Origin: DSNY01 sp964539745
Lineage (GTDB): Bacteria > Pseudomonadota > Gammaproteobacteria > Burkholderiales > Burkholderiaceae_F
Direction of reading: 5' to 3'
Length of the DNA: 64,000 nucleotides
NCBI GenBank assembly: GCA_964539745.1
Contig: CAZIJU010000003.1
Span: 36,177-100,176 of the forward strand
Position numbers and translations under genes: made by a program. The stretch's first letter is position 1. Every line of letters begins with the position of its first letter. The notes beneath the pieces were generated by a model, which was not told where the DNA came from, searched no databases, and saw nothing but the letters and a program-made list of their open reading frames with translations. Of this stretch, positions 1 through 7,988 are shown piece by piece.

Positions 1-2016
1 GGTCGCGCCGGAAGGATTCAGGTCCGGCCCGCCGAGCACGCCGAGGATGTCGCCGCGCGCGGCGTCGAACGGATCGGTCGGATCGCCGAGCACGGTGACC
101 GGCCGCAGCAGTTGCGCGTCCTGGTTGTAGCGCGTGATCGACACGCCGTCGCCGTTCTGCATGAGCTGAACGAAGATCTCGGACGCCTCGCGCAGGCTCG
201 CGATCTTGCTGGTGCCGTCGCCGCGGTCTTCGGTCATCGAGCCGGAGCGGTCGAGCACCAGCGCGACCGCGGCCGTCTGCCGCGCGACCGTGCGCGCCGC
301 GAGCGCGATCGTCCACGTCTGTCCGCTCGCGGGTTCCACGACGGTCACCGTGCCGGTATCGACGTCGTTGACGTTGCCGGTCGAGTACTTGACCCACAGC
401 CGCACGACCGCGATGTCGTTGCCGGCGGTGGGGCCGACCGTCTGCGGCGGCGAGACGTTGGTGAACGAAGCGTCGGTCGGGTTGCCCTGGAACTGCAGCG
501 TGACCGGCCCGCCGGTGGACGACACTTCGAAGGTCGCCGCCAGCGCCAGCGTGTTGACCGCGCCGAGCGGCTTCTGCGGCACGTCGCCGAAGTCCAGCAC
601 CGGCGTGACCAGCGTGATCGCCGTCTGGCCGCATCTCTCGGCCTCGACGTACTGCGCGCCCTGTTTCACGACGAAGCCGAGCGTGTGCCATTGCGCGGCC
701 ATCGCCTCCATGTTGCCGACGCCGCGGTCCCACGACTCGTAGCCGCCGCTGGCCGGGACGATCACCTCGTTGGGCCGCGGCACCGGCCACCAGTTGGTGC
801 CGCAGGCCTTGAAGTCCGCTTGCCACGGCAGCGCCATGCGCGCGGTCACGTCGCCCGCGTACACGAGCGCGTGATCGAGCCGAAACGGCGCGGCGTAGTT
901 GTTCGGGTCGCGGAACTTCGCCTGGTTCGCGGGAAAGCCGCCGGCCTCGATGCCGGGGAAAAACGCCGCGCCGACCGCGGCCTCCAGCGCCGCGCGGTCC
1001 AGGCCGTCGGGCGTGACCGCGTTGCCGAGTGCAGGCGGCGGCCAGTCGTTCTGGTAGTTGCCGTTCTTCCACGCCTGCATCAGCGCGAACTGCGTCGGCG
1101 TCAGGTCGCCCGCCGTCCCGCCGCCGCTGTTCAGTTGCGGCATGTTCCCGCCCGCGCCCTTGAGCTTGCCGAAGATGAAGTCGATCGTGCCCTGGTTCGT
1201 GATCGGATGCGCGAACGAATGGTGTCCGGCCGCCGATTCGCGCACCCACTGCGAGTCGAACGCGCGCTGCAGGATCGGATAGATGTGCTTGACGTAGGAC
1301 ACCGGCGCCGGGGCCGCGAGCTGGCCGCGGTCGATCGCGAACTGCAGCAGCGTGTCGTACAGCGTGATCACGCTGTCGATCTGCGGCGCGAACTTGGGCG
1401 GCGCGACGACGACCCACGCGCCGGTGGCGGCGAGCGTCGTGTTGGTGCCGTTGAGCTTGACCTTCGCGGTGACCGGACCGTCGGCGACGTCGTCGTACCA
1501 GTTGTCGTTGTCGAGGAAGCTCACGATCGGCGTATTGGTCGGCGACGCCGCCTTGCCGAAGCCGCCGAGCACGAGCAGCCGCGCGTCGACGTCGGTGCGG
1601 ATCTCGCCGAGCGGCACGGTGACCGCGGACTGGTTCGGCAGCTTGAACTTGCCGTTGTCGAACGCCGCGACCTTGTTCGGGCCCTTGATCGTGCGCGCGC
1701 CCGGATCGATCGTCACGTCCGCCGCGGGCACGCCGGCATTGCGCCCAGTCGCCGCCTTCTTGTTGACCAGGTGCACGGTCCACTCGATCTCGGCGTCGGC
1801 GGCGGTCAGCTCCTGCACCAGCGCGCCGTTCTGGTCGTAGCCGAAGATCCGGAAGCGCGCCGCCTGCCGCTTGACGCGGCACTGCGCGTCCTTGTAGCCG
1901 CCGGGCGGCGCGTCGTACTTGCCGGGGATCTCGGGACCGATGAAGAACTCGTTGGGGCTGTTGCCGACGCGCGCGATGCCGATCGCCGGATGGATCTTGA
2001 CGCTGGTGATGGCCAT
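1..2016 (-). CDS. LodA/GoxA-like quinoprotein oxidase fused to a vWA domain (3' end outside window)
   Basis: The first 672 codons are present and the frame runs off the window edge without a stop. The start IHPAIGIARVGNS is the N-terminal signature of the LodA/GoxA family, oxidases of lysine, glycine or similar amines that carry a cysteine tryptophylquinone made in the protein with help from a flavoprotein partner (LodB). The family motif ADFKACGTNWWP lies at residues about 400-411, with Cys405 the probable cofactor cysteine and Trp443 (AAQWHTLGF) a candidate partner. A beta-rich segment (about 500-575) follows, then a vWA domain with MIDAS motif DRSGS at 589-593. The start is preceded by GAGGAGG. 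No LodB gene is visible; it could lie beyond the edge. Family assignment is strong; substrate unknown. The vWA fusion is unusual for this family as I know it. Confidence 0.85.
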   Translation of the reverse strand, partial: MAITSVKIHPAIGIARVGNSPNEFFIGPEIPGKYDAPPGGYKDAQCRVKRQAARFRIFGYDQNGALVQELTAADAEIEWTVHLVNKKAATGRNAGVPAADVTIDPGARTIKGPNKVAAFDNGKFKLPNQSAVTVPLGEIRTDVDARLLVLGGFGKAASPTNTPIVSFLDNDNWYDDVADGPVTAKVKLNGTNTTLAATGAWVVVAPPKFAPQIDSVITLYDTLLQFAIDRGQLAAPAPVSYVKHIYPILQRAFDSQWVRESAAGHHSFAHPITNQGTIDFIFGKLKGAGGNMPQLNSGGGTAGDLTPTQFALMQAWKNGNYQNDWPPPALGNAVTPDGLDRAALEAAVGAAFFPGIEAGGFPANQAKFRDPNNYAAPFRLDHALVYAGDVTARMALPWQADFKACGTNWWPVPRPNEVIVPASGGYESWDRGVGNMEAMAAQWHTLGFVVKQGAQYVEAERCGQTAITLVTPVLDFGDVPQKPLGAVNTLALAATFEVSSTGGPVTLQFQGNPTDASFTNVSPPQTVGPTAGNDIAVVRLWVKYSTGNVNDVDTGTVTVVEPASGQTWTIALAARTVARQTAAVALVLDRSGSMTEDRGDGTSKIASLREASEIFVQLMQNGDGVSITRYNQDAQLLRPVTVLGDPTDPFDAARGDILGVLGGPDLNPSGAT

Positions 2017-2232
2017 GTGTCCTCCTCGCGGACGCTCGCGCCGGAGGGGCACGGTGCGAGCCGGGCGGACATTGCAGCACCGCGCGCCGCGCGCGTTCGG
2101 CGAATATCGGAGCGCGCGGGCGCGAAGATTCACGCCGGGTGCAAACCGGCACGCGCGGTGATCGCGCGCAGCCGCTCGAGCTTCGAAGCGGCTGCGGCGC
2201 CGGCTGGCGGCGGTGCGGGCCGAGGGTTATGC

Positions 2233-2257
2233 TGATTGAAAATCCGACTTTCAATCA
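2233..2257. repeat. 9-bp perfect inverted repeat upstream of the broken ATPase gene
   Basis: TGATTGAAA and TTTCAATCA flank a 7-nt spacer and end three bases before the ATPase start codon. The arms are AT-rich in a very GC-rich setting. This could be an operator or a short mRNA hairpin controlling the gene. The rest of the 2017-2259 gap, between divergent genes, shows no coding signal. Confidence 0.5.
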
Positions 2258-2259
2258 TC

Positions 2260-3437
2260 ATGAAGTTCATCGAACGCGACATCGCCCCCACCTGCTGCGG
2301 CTGGCGGCCTCCTTTCCGGCCCTGGTGCTGACCGGCTCGCGCTAGTCGGGCAAGACCACGCTCGCGCGGCGCCTGTTCGCCGACCTGCCGTACGCGACGC
2401 TGGAAAGCCCCGATGTGCGCGCCGCCGCGGCCGACGATCCGCGCACGTTCCTCGGCCGCTATCCGCGCGGCGCCCTGCTCGACGAGGTGCAGCGCGCGCC
2501 GGAGCTGCTGTCGTACCTGCGGGAACTTATCGATACCGCGCACCGGGGCGTGCGCTACGTGCTCACGGGTTCCGGCAACTTCGCGCTGCTGCAGTCGGTC
2601 TCCCAGAGCCTGGCCGGCCGCGCCGGCGTCGCGCGGATGCTTCCGCTCACCTTCGCGGAAGCGGCGCGCGCGGGCCATGCGGCGCCGCTGGACGTGACGT
2701 TGTGGCGCGGCTGCTATCCCGGCCTGATCGCACGCGGCGCCGATCCGCGCGATTTCTGCGCCAGCTACACCGCGACATACATCGAGCGCGACGTGCGCCA
2801 GATCGTGAACGTGCAGCAACTCGGCACGTTTCAGCGTTTCGTGCAGCTCGCCGCCGCACGCATCGGACAACTGGTCAATCTTGCGAGCCTGGCCGCCGAT
2901 TGCGGCATCACCCATCCGACCGCGGCGAGCTGGCTCAACGTATTGGAGGCGAGCCACGTCGTCTTTCGCGTGCAGCCGTACTTCCGCAATTTCGGCAAGC
3001 GGCTCGTAAAGACGCCGAAGCTGTATTTCGTCGACACCGGCCTCGCGGCCTGGCTGCTCGGCATCCACGACCAGTCGCTGATGGCCGTGCACCCGCTGCG
3101 CGGCGCTTTGTTCGAGAACTTCGTGGTCGGCGAGATCGTCAAGCACCGCTACAACCACGGCAACCTGCGGCCGATCCACTTCTGGCGCGACTCCAACGGC
3201 CGCGAAGTGGACCTCGTGCTCGACGACGGCGCGCGTTTGCTCGGCATCGAGATCAAGTCGGGCGCGACCTTCGTCGCGGACTGGACGCGCGATCTCGCGG
3301 CGTGGCGTGTCGCGGTCGGCCCGGATGCCACGCATCGTCCGATTGTGATCTGGGGCGGCGCCGATACCGGCCCACGCTTCGGCGCCTACGCGCTCGCGTG
3401 GGATCGGATCGAACGGTTGCCGAGCGCATTGGACTGA
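2260..3437 (+). pseudogene. AAA (AAA_14) ATPase with DUF4143 C-terminal domain, disrupted
   Basis: The intact family is a roughly 390-residue ATPase: N-terminal P-loop domain, winged-helix-like middle and C-terminal DUF4143 region resembling PD-(D/E)XK nucleases. All parts are recognisable, but two lesions break the gene. The start frame (MKFIERDIAP) loses register at a run of five C at 2284-2288, where one extra base would restore it. The next frame then meets TAG at 2343-2345 exactly where the Walker A glutamine codon (CAG) is expected (LTGSR-stop-SGKTTL). The C-terminal part stays open and keeps the nuclease-like residues (EVDLVLDD and GIEIKSG). A restart at 2415 could make a 340-residue protein lacking the P-loop, so no ATPase activity is expected. 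The run-length lesion might be a sequencing error; the nonsense codon is a substitution. Confidence 0.8.
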
Positions 3438-3730
3438 ACGAGCGGCGCTCGTGCAGGCGTTCGCGAGACGGCCCCCGCCCCGACCCTGCCCCACTGATGT
3501 GGGAGAGGAGTTTCTGCTGCGCGCCGCTCCGCCGGCAGCGGCAGCAGCGACGCCACGTCGACCTCGGGACCGCCGACCTCGGCGCTGATCCAGGGCCCCG
3601 TCTCGACCAGCACCTTCAACGTCCGTTCGTCCAGCGCGGCGAGCCGCATGTCGAGGAGGCAGCTGCTCCGGTCCGTGTTCGGCAGAAGACGGTGCCCCAT
3701 GGCGGCGAAAAGCACCGCCTTGCCGGCGCT
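3438..3730. other. intergenic debris with a small hairpin
   Basis: No frame on either strand resembles a known protein. Around 3479-3511 lies a sequence of the kind often dispersed in high-GC proteobacterial genomes (CCCAC-tgat-GTGGG within a CCCTGCCCC...GAGAGG context), probably a decayed repetitive extragenic element. The stretch lies between two pseudogenes. Confidence 0.4.
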
Positions 3731-3970
3731 TGCGGCGTGCGTGACGACGACGATGCGCTGCGCGGCATGTGCGTGCTAAAGCGCGACGGCCTGCCGGACG
3801 TCGACGTCGGCTGCGCGTTGCTGCCGCAGTTCCGCGGCGCCGGTTACGCGCACGGCCTGGCAACCGCTCGCCGATGAGCGTGCTGGAGTCGCTCGGCATG
3901 CGGCTCGAACGAACGGCGCAGCGTGCCGGCGACAATCACGTGTCGATGGTGTTCGAGTGGCGCCCGGCGC
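3731..3970 (+). pseudogene. GNAT acetyltransferase remnant
   Basis: Two pieces of a RimJ-like GNAT N-acetyltransferase lie in different frames. The first (3731-3877) reads KRDGLPDVDVG...LLPQFRGAGYA, the acetyl-CoA-binding beta4/alpha3 region of the fold, and ends in a stop. The second, from about 3874, reads VLESLGMRLERTAQRAGDNH...FEWRP, the usual C-terminus. The 30-50 residues that normally join them are missing, so the gene has an internal deletion plus frame change. The N-terminal half is also absent. Function is presumed lost. Confidence 0.65.
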
Positions 3971-3989
3971 CTCTTTCCGTCACCCCCGG

Positions 3990-4017
3990 CCCCTCGCCCG
4001 CGTATGCGGGCGAGGGG
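3990..4017. terminator. 12-bp perfect GC-rich hairpin
   Basis: CCCCTCGCCCGC and its exact complement flank a GTAT loop. It lies just past the stop of the minus-strand NmrA-like gene and the acetyltransferase remnant. There is no T-tract, so it may be a dispersed extragenic repeat that also slows or ends transcription. Confidence 0.5.
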
Positions 4018-4045
4018 CGGTTCGTGCGGCCCGCTCGCGCGCCCA

Positions 4046-5008
4046 TCAAGCAACGGCGCGCGGTGCGATCGGCAGGCGGGCGGCGTTGGCGCGCAGCCAG
4101 TCGTCGAAGGTCGACAGGCCCGGGTGCAGCGCGCGCGTCTCGGCGACGTTGCGCGCGGCGCAGAACTCGGCGCTGAAGTCGCGCTTGAACTGGAACATGT
4201 TTGCCAGGTCCTCTGCGCCGGGGAAGCCGAGCCGCGCGTAGTCCGCGGGCGGCATCGCGACGTGCTGCACCGGCTCGCCGAGCGCGCGCGAAAGCGCGCT
4301 CGCCATCTGCGCGCCGCTCAGGTGTTCGCCGGCGATGCCGACCTTGCGGCCGATCATGGATTCGCCCCGGCGGAACAGCGCGGCCGCGCACGCGCCGATG
4401 TCGGCGACGGCGATGCCCGGCAGCGGCGCATCGTCCATCGGCAGCACGAACGACAGCTTGCCGTCGGCGCCGCGCTGCGGGTGCATGCCGAAATGGATCA
4501 GGTTCTCCCAGTAGAACGAGGTCAGCAGCAGCGTGACCGGCAGCCCACGCTGCAGGAAGAGCTGGTCGGCCTCGCCCTTGCCGTCGAAGTGCGGCACGTT
4601 GTAGCGGCCCATCAGCACCGGCATCCGGCTGCCGTCGGCCGCGACGAAGCGGCGCGTGTCCTCCAGCGTGGACCAGATCACGTGGCGCACGCCGACGCGG
4701 CGCGCAGCTTCGGCCATCGTGTCGGCCTGCTTGATCTCGCGCTCGGGCGAAAAGTGCTCCCAGAAGTTGGTGACGCAGAACGCGCCGTGCGCGCCCGCGA
4801 GCGCGCGCTGTACGCTTTCGGCGTCGTCCAGATCGGCGGCCATGACTTCGGCGCCGAGCTCGGACAGCGCGCGCGCGGCGGCGCTGTCCGGCTTGCGCGT
4901 GATCGCGCGCACGCGGAACGGCCGCGTGTCGGACTGCAGTAGCGCGCGCGCCAGGCCGCCGCCCTGGGCGCCGGTCGCGCCGAAGATCGTGATCAAGGGT
5001 TTGCTCAT
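4046..5008 (-). CDS. NmrA-like NAD(P)-binding Rossmann protein
   Basis: A 320-residue protein starting MSKPLITIFGATGAQGGG, the GxxGxxG nucleotide-binding motif of atypical short-chain dehydrogenases of the NmrA/HSCARG group. The body matches this group: a WSTLEDTRRF strand, a YNVPHFDGKGEAD segment where classical members have the catalytic YxxxK, and a C-terminal substrate lobe. These proteins are usually NADPH sensors or quinone/isoflavone-type reductases; substrate cannot be told. The ATG at 5008 follows GAAGGA at good spacing; the longer frame upstream has arginine-rich non-family sequence. It is co-directional with the LuxR gene 119 nt upstream. Confidence 0.85.
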   Translation of the reverse strand: MSKPLITIFGATGAQGGGLARALLQSDTRPFRVRAITRKPDSAAARALSELGAEVMAADLDDAESVQRALAGAHGAFCVTNFWEHFSPEREIKQADTMAEAARRVGVRHVIWSTLEDTRRFVAADGSRMPVLMGRYNVPHFDGKGEADQLFLQRGLPVTLLLTSFYWENLIHFGMHPQRGADGKLSFVLPMDDAPLPGIAVADIGACAAALFRRGESMIGRKVGIAGEHLSGAQMASALSRALGEPVQHVAMPPADYARLGFPGAEDLANMFQFKRDFSAEFCAARNVAETRALHPGLSTFDDWLRANAARLPIAPRAVA

Positions 5009-5127
5009 GACGGGGTTCCTTCGTTGCGGTGAGTTCGCGGCGCCGCGGCTGCAACGCCTCCCTGCAGTGTGCGCGCGGCCGCCGCGCGGCGCATCGACCG
5101 AAAGGAGCCACGCGCCGCGGCGCGCGC

Positions 5128-7755
5128 TCAACGCTGCGGCTGCTGCGCGTGGTACCAGGCGGCGGCCTGACCGCGCGAGGCTACGCCGAGCTTGCCGAGC
5201 GTGTTGGCGACGTGCCGCTTGACGGTGTGCAGGCTCAGATCGAGCGCGCGGGCGATCAGCTTGTTGCTCTGGCCGCGCGCGATCAGTGCGAGCACTTCGA
5301 GTTCGCGCGCGGTCAGCCGCTCGGTTGCGGCTGACGGCGCCGCAGTCGTCGCAGACGGCGCAACTGCCGCCGCTGCCGGACGCGCGAGCGCCGCCGCCCA
5401 GGCGCGCAAGACCGCCTGTTCGGCGTCGTCGAGCCGGCCCGACCAGTCCGCGCGCGCCAGCGCGGCGAGCGCTTCGCCGGCGAACACGGCGCCGCGCGGA
5501 CCGTCGTCAGGGCGCTGGAGCAAAGGCCGCAGCAGCGCGGCGGCCTCGTCGCGCGCACCCGCCTGCATCCGGATCCGCGCCAGGCGCACGCGCACCTCGC
5601 CCGACTGGCCGTACAGATCGGCTGCCTCCTCGTGCGCGAGCACGTCGCGCCAGTGAGCGAGCGCGCCGTCGCCGCGGCCCTCGAGGTCGGCCAACGCGCC
5701 CTGCAATCCCGCGACCGGCCGCAGCCGCTGCGGCGACGCCTCGGGCAGCGTCGCCTGCAGCGCGAGCAGCCGCTGCAGCCAGCCGCGCAGCGCCGGTGCG
5801 TCGCCCGCAACCGCCGCGATGCGCGCGGCGAAGTACAGCACGTGCCACAAGCCCCAGTCGCCGTAGCCGGCCGGATGCTCTTCAATGCGCACGCGCGCCT
5901 GCTGCAGTGCCTCGGCGGTGTCGCCGCGCAGGACAGCCAGCACCGCGCGCAGCGCGAGCGCATGGCTGTGCAGGATCACCTCGTGACCGCCCCACCGCGC
6001 ATCGCCGGTGGCGCTTTCGAGCAGCTCGGCGGCGCGCAGCGGTTGTCCCAGCCAGACCGCGCGCCATGCGAGCGCGACCTGCGCCAGCGCGCGCAGCGGA
6101 GCCGGTTCGTCACCGGTGACCGCGATGGCGCCGGTGGCCCAGCGCAGCAGCGGCTCGGCCATGCCGGGGCAGGCGGTCTGGCGCGGCGGCGGGATGATGC
6201 TCCACTCGCCGATCGTCCGGCATGCCTGCATCTGCTGCAGCAGTTCCTCGAACGCGGGGGCGACCGCGCGGGTTTCGCCGCGCTCCAGATGCAGCCACAT
6301 TCGTGCGGTGGCGGCGATCAGCCGCGCTTCGATTTCGATCAGCGGCGTGCCGCGCAGCGACTCGAGGATCGCCGCGCACTCCTGCAGGCGCCCCAGCGGC
6401 ACCATGATCTGCGCGCGGCGCGCCGCCATCGTCTGCGCGGCGGCGACGTTGCCGCGCGCCGCGTACAGTGCCTCGGCCTGCACGAAGTGGCGCTCGGCCT
6501 CGTGCATCCGCCACAGCGAGAGCTTGGCCACGCCCGCGGTGTGCTGCACCTCGGCGCTGCTTGCCGCGAAGGCGGCCGGAAACGCCTCGACCAAGCGCAG
6601 CGTCGTCGGCGCGGCGCCGCGCACGTTCAGTTGCGTGCCGGTCGGCAGCAACGAGCGGGCCGCCTCCTCGAAGCACGACGCCGCCAGCAGCAGCGACTGG
6701 CGGCGCAGCGGATCGTCCTCGAGCTGCGCCGCGCGCTGCAGCAGCGCGAGCCGGTCGTCGGGCCGTTCCACCTGCAGCCGGTGCTGCAACGCTTCGCGGA
6801 ACAGGTCGTGCAGGCGCAGGCTGCCGCGCGCCTCGTCGACCACACTGGCGAACAGGCCGCGGCGCTCGATCTCGTCGAGCCAGCGCGGCGCGCGCGCATC
6901 GCCGGTCAGTGCCGCGCAGCGCGTGGCGTCGAGTTCGTGCAGCACGCTGGTGTCCAGCAGGAACGCACGCAGGTCCGCGTCCAGGTGCGCCAGCACTTCG
7001 GTCGCAAGGAAGTCGAATGCGGCGCGATCGATCGCCGCGCCGCCGCCGCGCGCGCCGCTGATCGCCAGCCGCAGCCCGGCGGCCCAGCCCGCGGTGCGCG
7101 CGTGCAGCGTGCGCGCGGTTTCCGCGTCCAGTCCGTGCGCGGCGAACCATGCCTGCACTTCGTCGGCGGTGAACTGCAGGTCGGACTCGCGGATGCGCGC
7201 GAGTTCGCCGGCGGCGGCCACGCGCGCGAGCAGCGCGGCGGGTTCTTCGCGCGCGGCGAGCACCAGCGTCCAGCGCGCGCCGAGCCGCTCGATCAGGCGT
7301 GCCAGGAAGTGCGCCGCGGCCTCGTCGACGAGGTGGTGCAGGTCGTCGAGCACGATGACGCCGCGCTCCAGTTCGCACGCATCGAGCGCGTTGACGAGGC
7401 CGTCGACCGCTTGCTGGCGCCCGCGCGCATCGCCGCGCAGCGCGGTGGCGAGCAGACCCTCGGGCGCGATGCGCCACGGCGGGTCGAACGGCTCCAGTGC
7501 CGCCAGCAGGCATTCGAGCAGCCGCAGCAGGTCGTCGCCCGGATCGAGCGAGACCCATGCCAGACCGTGGCCCGACGGCGGCGGCACCAGCGCGCGCACC
7601 AGCAGCGCCGTCTTGCCGTAGCCGGCCGGCGCGCACACCAGCACCGCCCGGTGCGCCGGCAGCGCGTCGCGCAGCCGCGCCTCGAGCGCGGGCCGCGCCA
7701 GCAGTTGCCCCCGGCGCGGCACCGGCGGCTGGATCTTGGCGTGCGCGAAGTTCAT
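5128..7755 (-). CDS. MalT-like LuxR-family transcriptional regulator (STAND ATPase)
   Basis: 875 residues with the MalT/LAL layout. The N-terminus (KIQPPVPRRG) leads to a Walker A motif APAGYGKT at 42-49 and Walker B VIVLDDLH at 133-140. A long helical repeat (TPR-like) region fills the middle, and a LuxR/FixJ-type helix-turn-helix lies at the C-terminus (LTARELEVLALIARGQSNK...HTVKRHV). Such proteins bind a small inducer and ATP, oligomerise and activate transcription. The start MNFAHAK is chosen because family similarity begins there; the upstream extension is arginine-rich and anomalous. Its target is unknown; the NmrA-like gene downstream and the divergent ligase are candidates. Confidence 0.9.
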   Translation of the reverse strand: MNFAHAKIQPPVPRRGQLLARPALEARLRDALPAHRAVLVCAPAGYGKTALLVRALVPPPSGHGLAWVSLDPGDDLLRLLECLLAALEPFDPPWRIAPEGLLATALRGDARGRQQAVDGLVNALDACELERGVIVLDDLHHLVDEAAAHFLARLIERLGARWTLVLAAREEPAALLARVAAAGELARIRESDLQFTADEVQAWFAAHGLDAETARTLHARTAGWAAGLRLAISGARGGGAAIDRAAFDFLATEVLAHLDADLRAFLLDTSVLHELDATRCAALTGDARAPRWLDEIERRGLFASVVDEARGSLRLHDLFREALQHRLQVERPDDRLALLQRAAQLEDDPLRRQSLLLAASCFEEAARSLLPTGTQLNVRGAAPTTLRLVEAFPAAFAASSAEVQHTAGVAKLSLWRMHEAERHFVQAEALYAARGNVAAAQTMAARRAQIMVPLGRLQECAAILESLRGTPLIEIEARLIAATARMWLHLERGETRAVAPAFEELLQQMQACRTIGEWSIIPPPRQTACPGMAEPLLRWATGAIAVTGDEPAPLRALAQVALAWRAVWLGQPLRAAELLESATGDARWGGHEVILHSHALALRAVLAVLRGDTAEALQQARVRIEEHPAGYGDWGLWHVLYFAARIAAVAGDAPALRGWLQRLLALQATLPEASPQRLRPVAGLQGALADLEGRGDGALAHWRDVLAHEEAADLYGQSGEVRVRLARIRMQAGARDEAAALLRPLLQRPDDGPRGAVFAGEALAALARADWSGRLDDAEQAVLRAWAAALARPAAAAVAPSATTAAPSAATERLTARELEVLALIARGQSNKLIARALDLSLHTVKRHVANTLGKLGVASRGQAAAWYHAQQPQR

Positions 7756-7988
7756 CGGGCGTTCATTGTGCCGCCACGCCGCCGCGCCCCGCAGGGGCTC
7801 GGTCGTCACTGTCGCGTTTGCATCAGCCCTCGGGCGCCGGAGACCACCCGACGGCGGCGGCCGATGCGCCCGTTCGGCCGGCGAGCGCGAGCGACGTATG
7901 CTCCGCGGCGAAGCGCCCTTCCGCCGCGCGCGGAGCATCCCGAGCAGGACGGATACGGCTCGAAGGACGAAACGTCCCTGTTGACGCG

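Noticed and set aside
112..2235. 707-codon open frame on the plus strand
   Set aside because: It is antisense to the LodA/vWA frame, is arginine-rich without any domain, and arises from high GC at third codon positions.
3386..3715. 109-codon minus-strand frame between the pseudogenes
   Set aside because: Part of it translates a repeat-like sequence, there is no ribosome site, and no family is recognisable.
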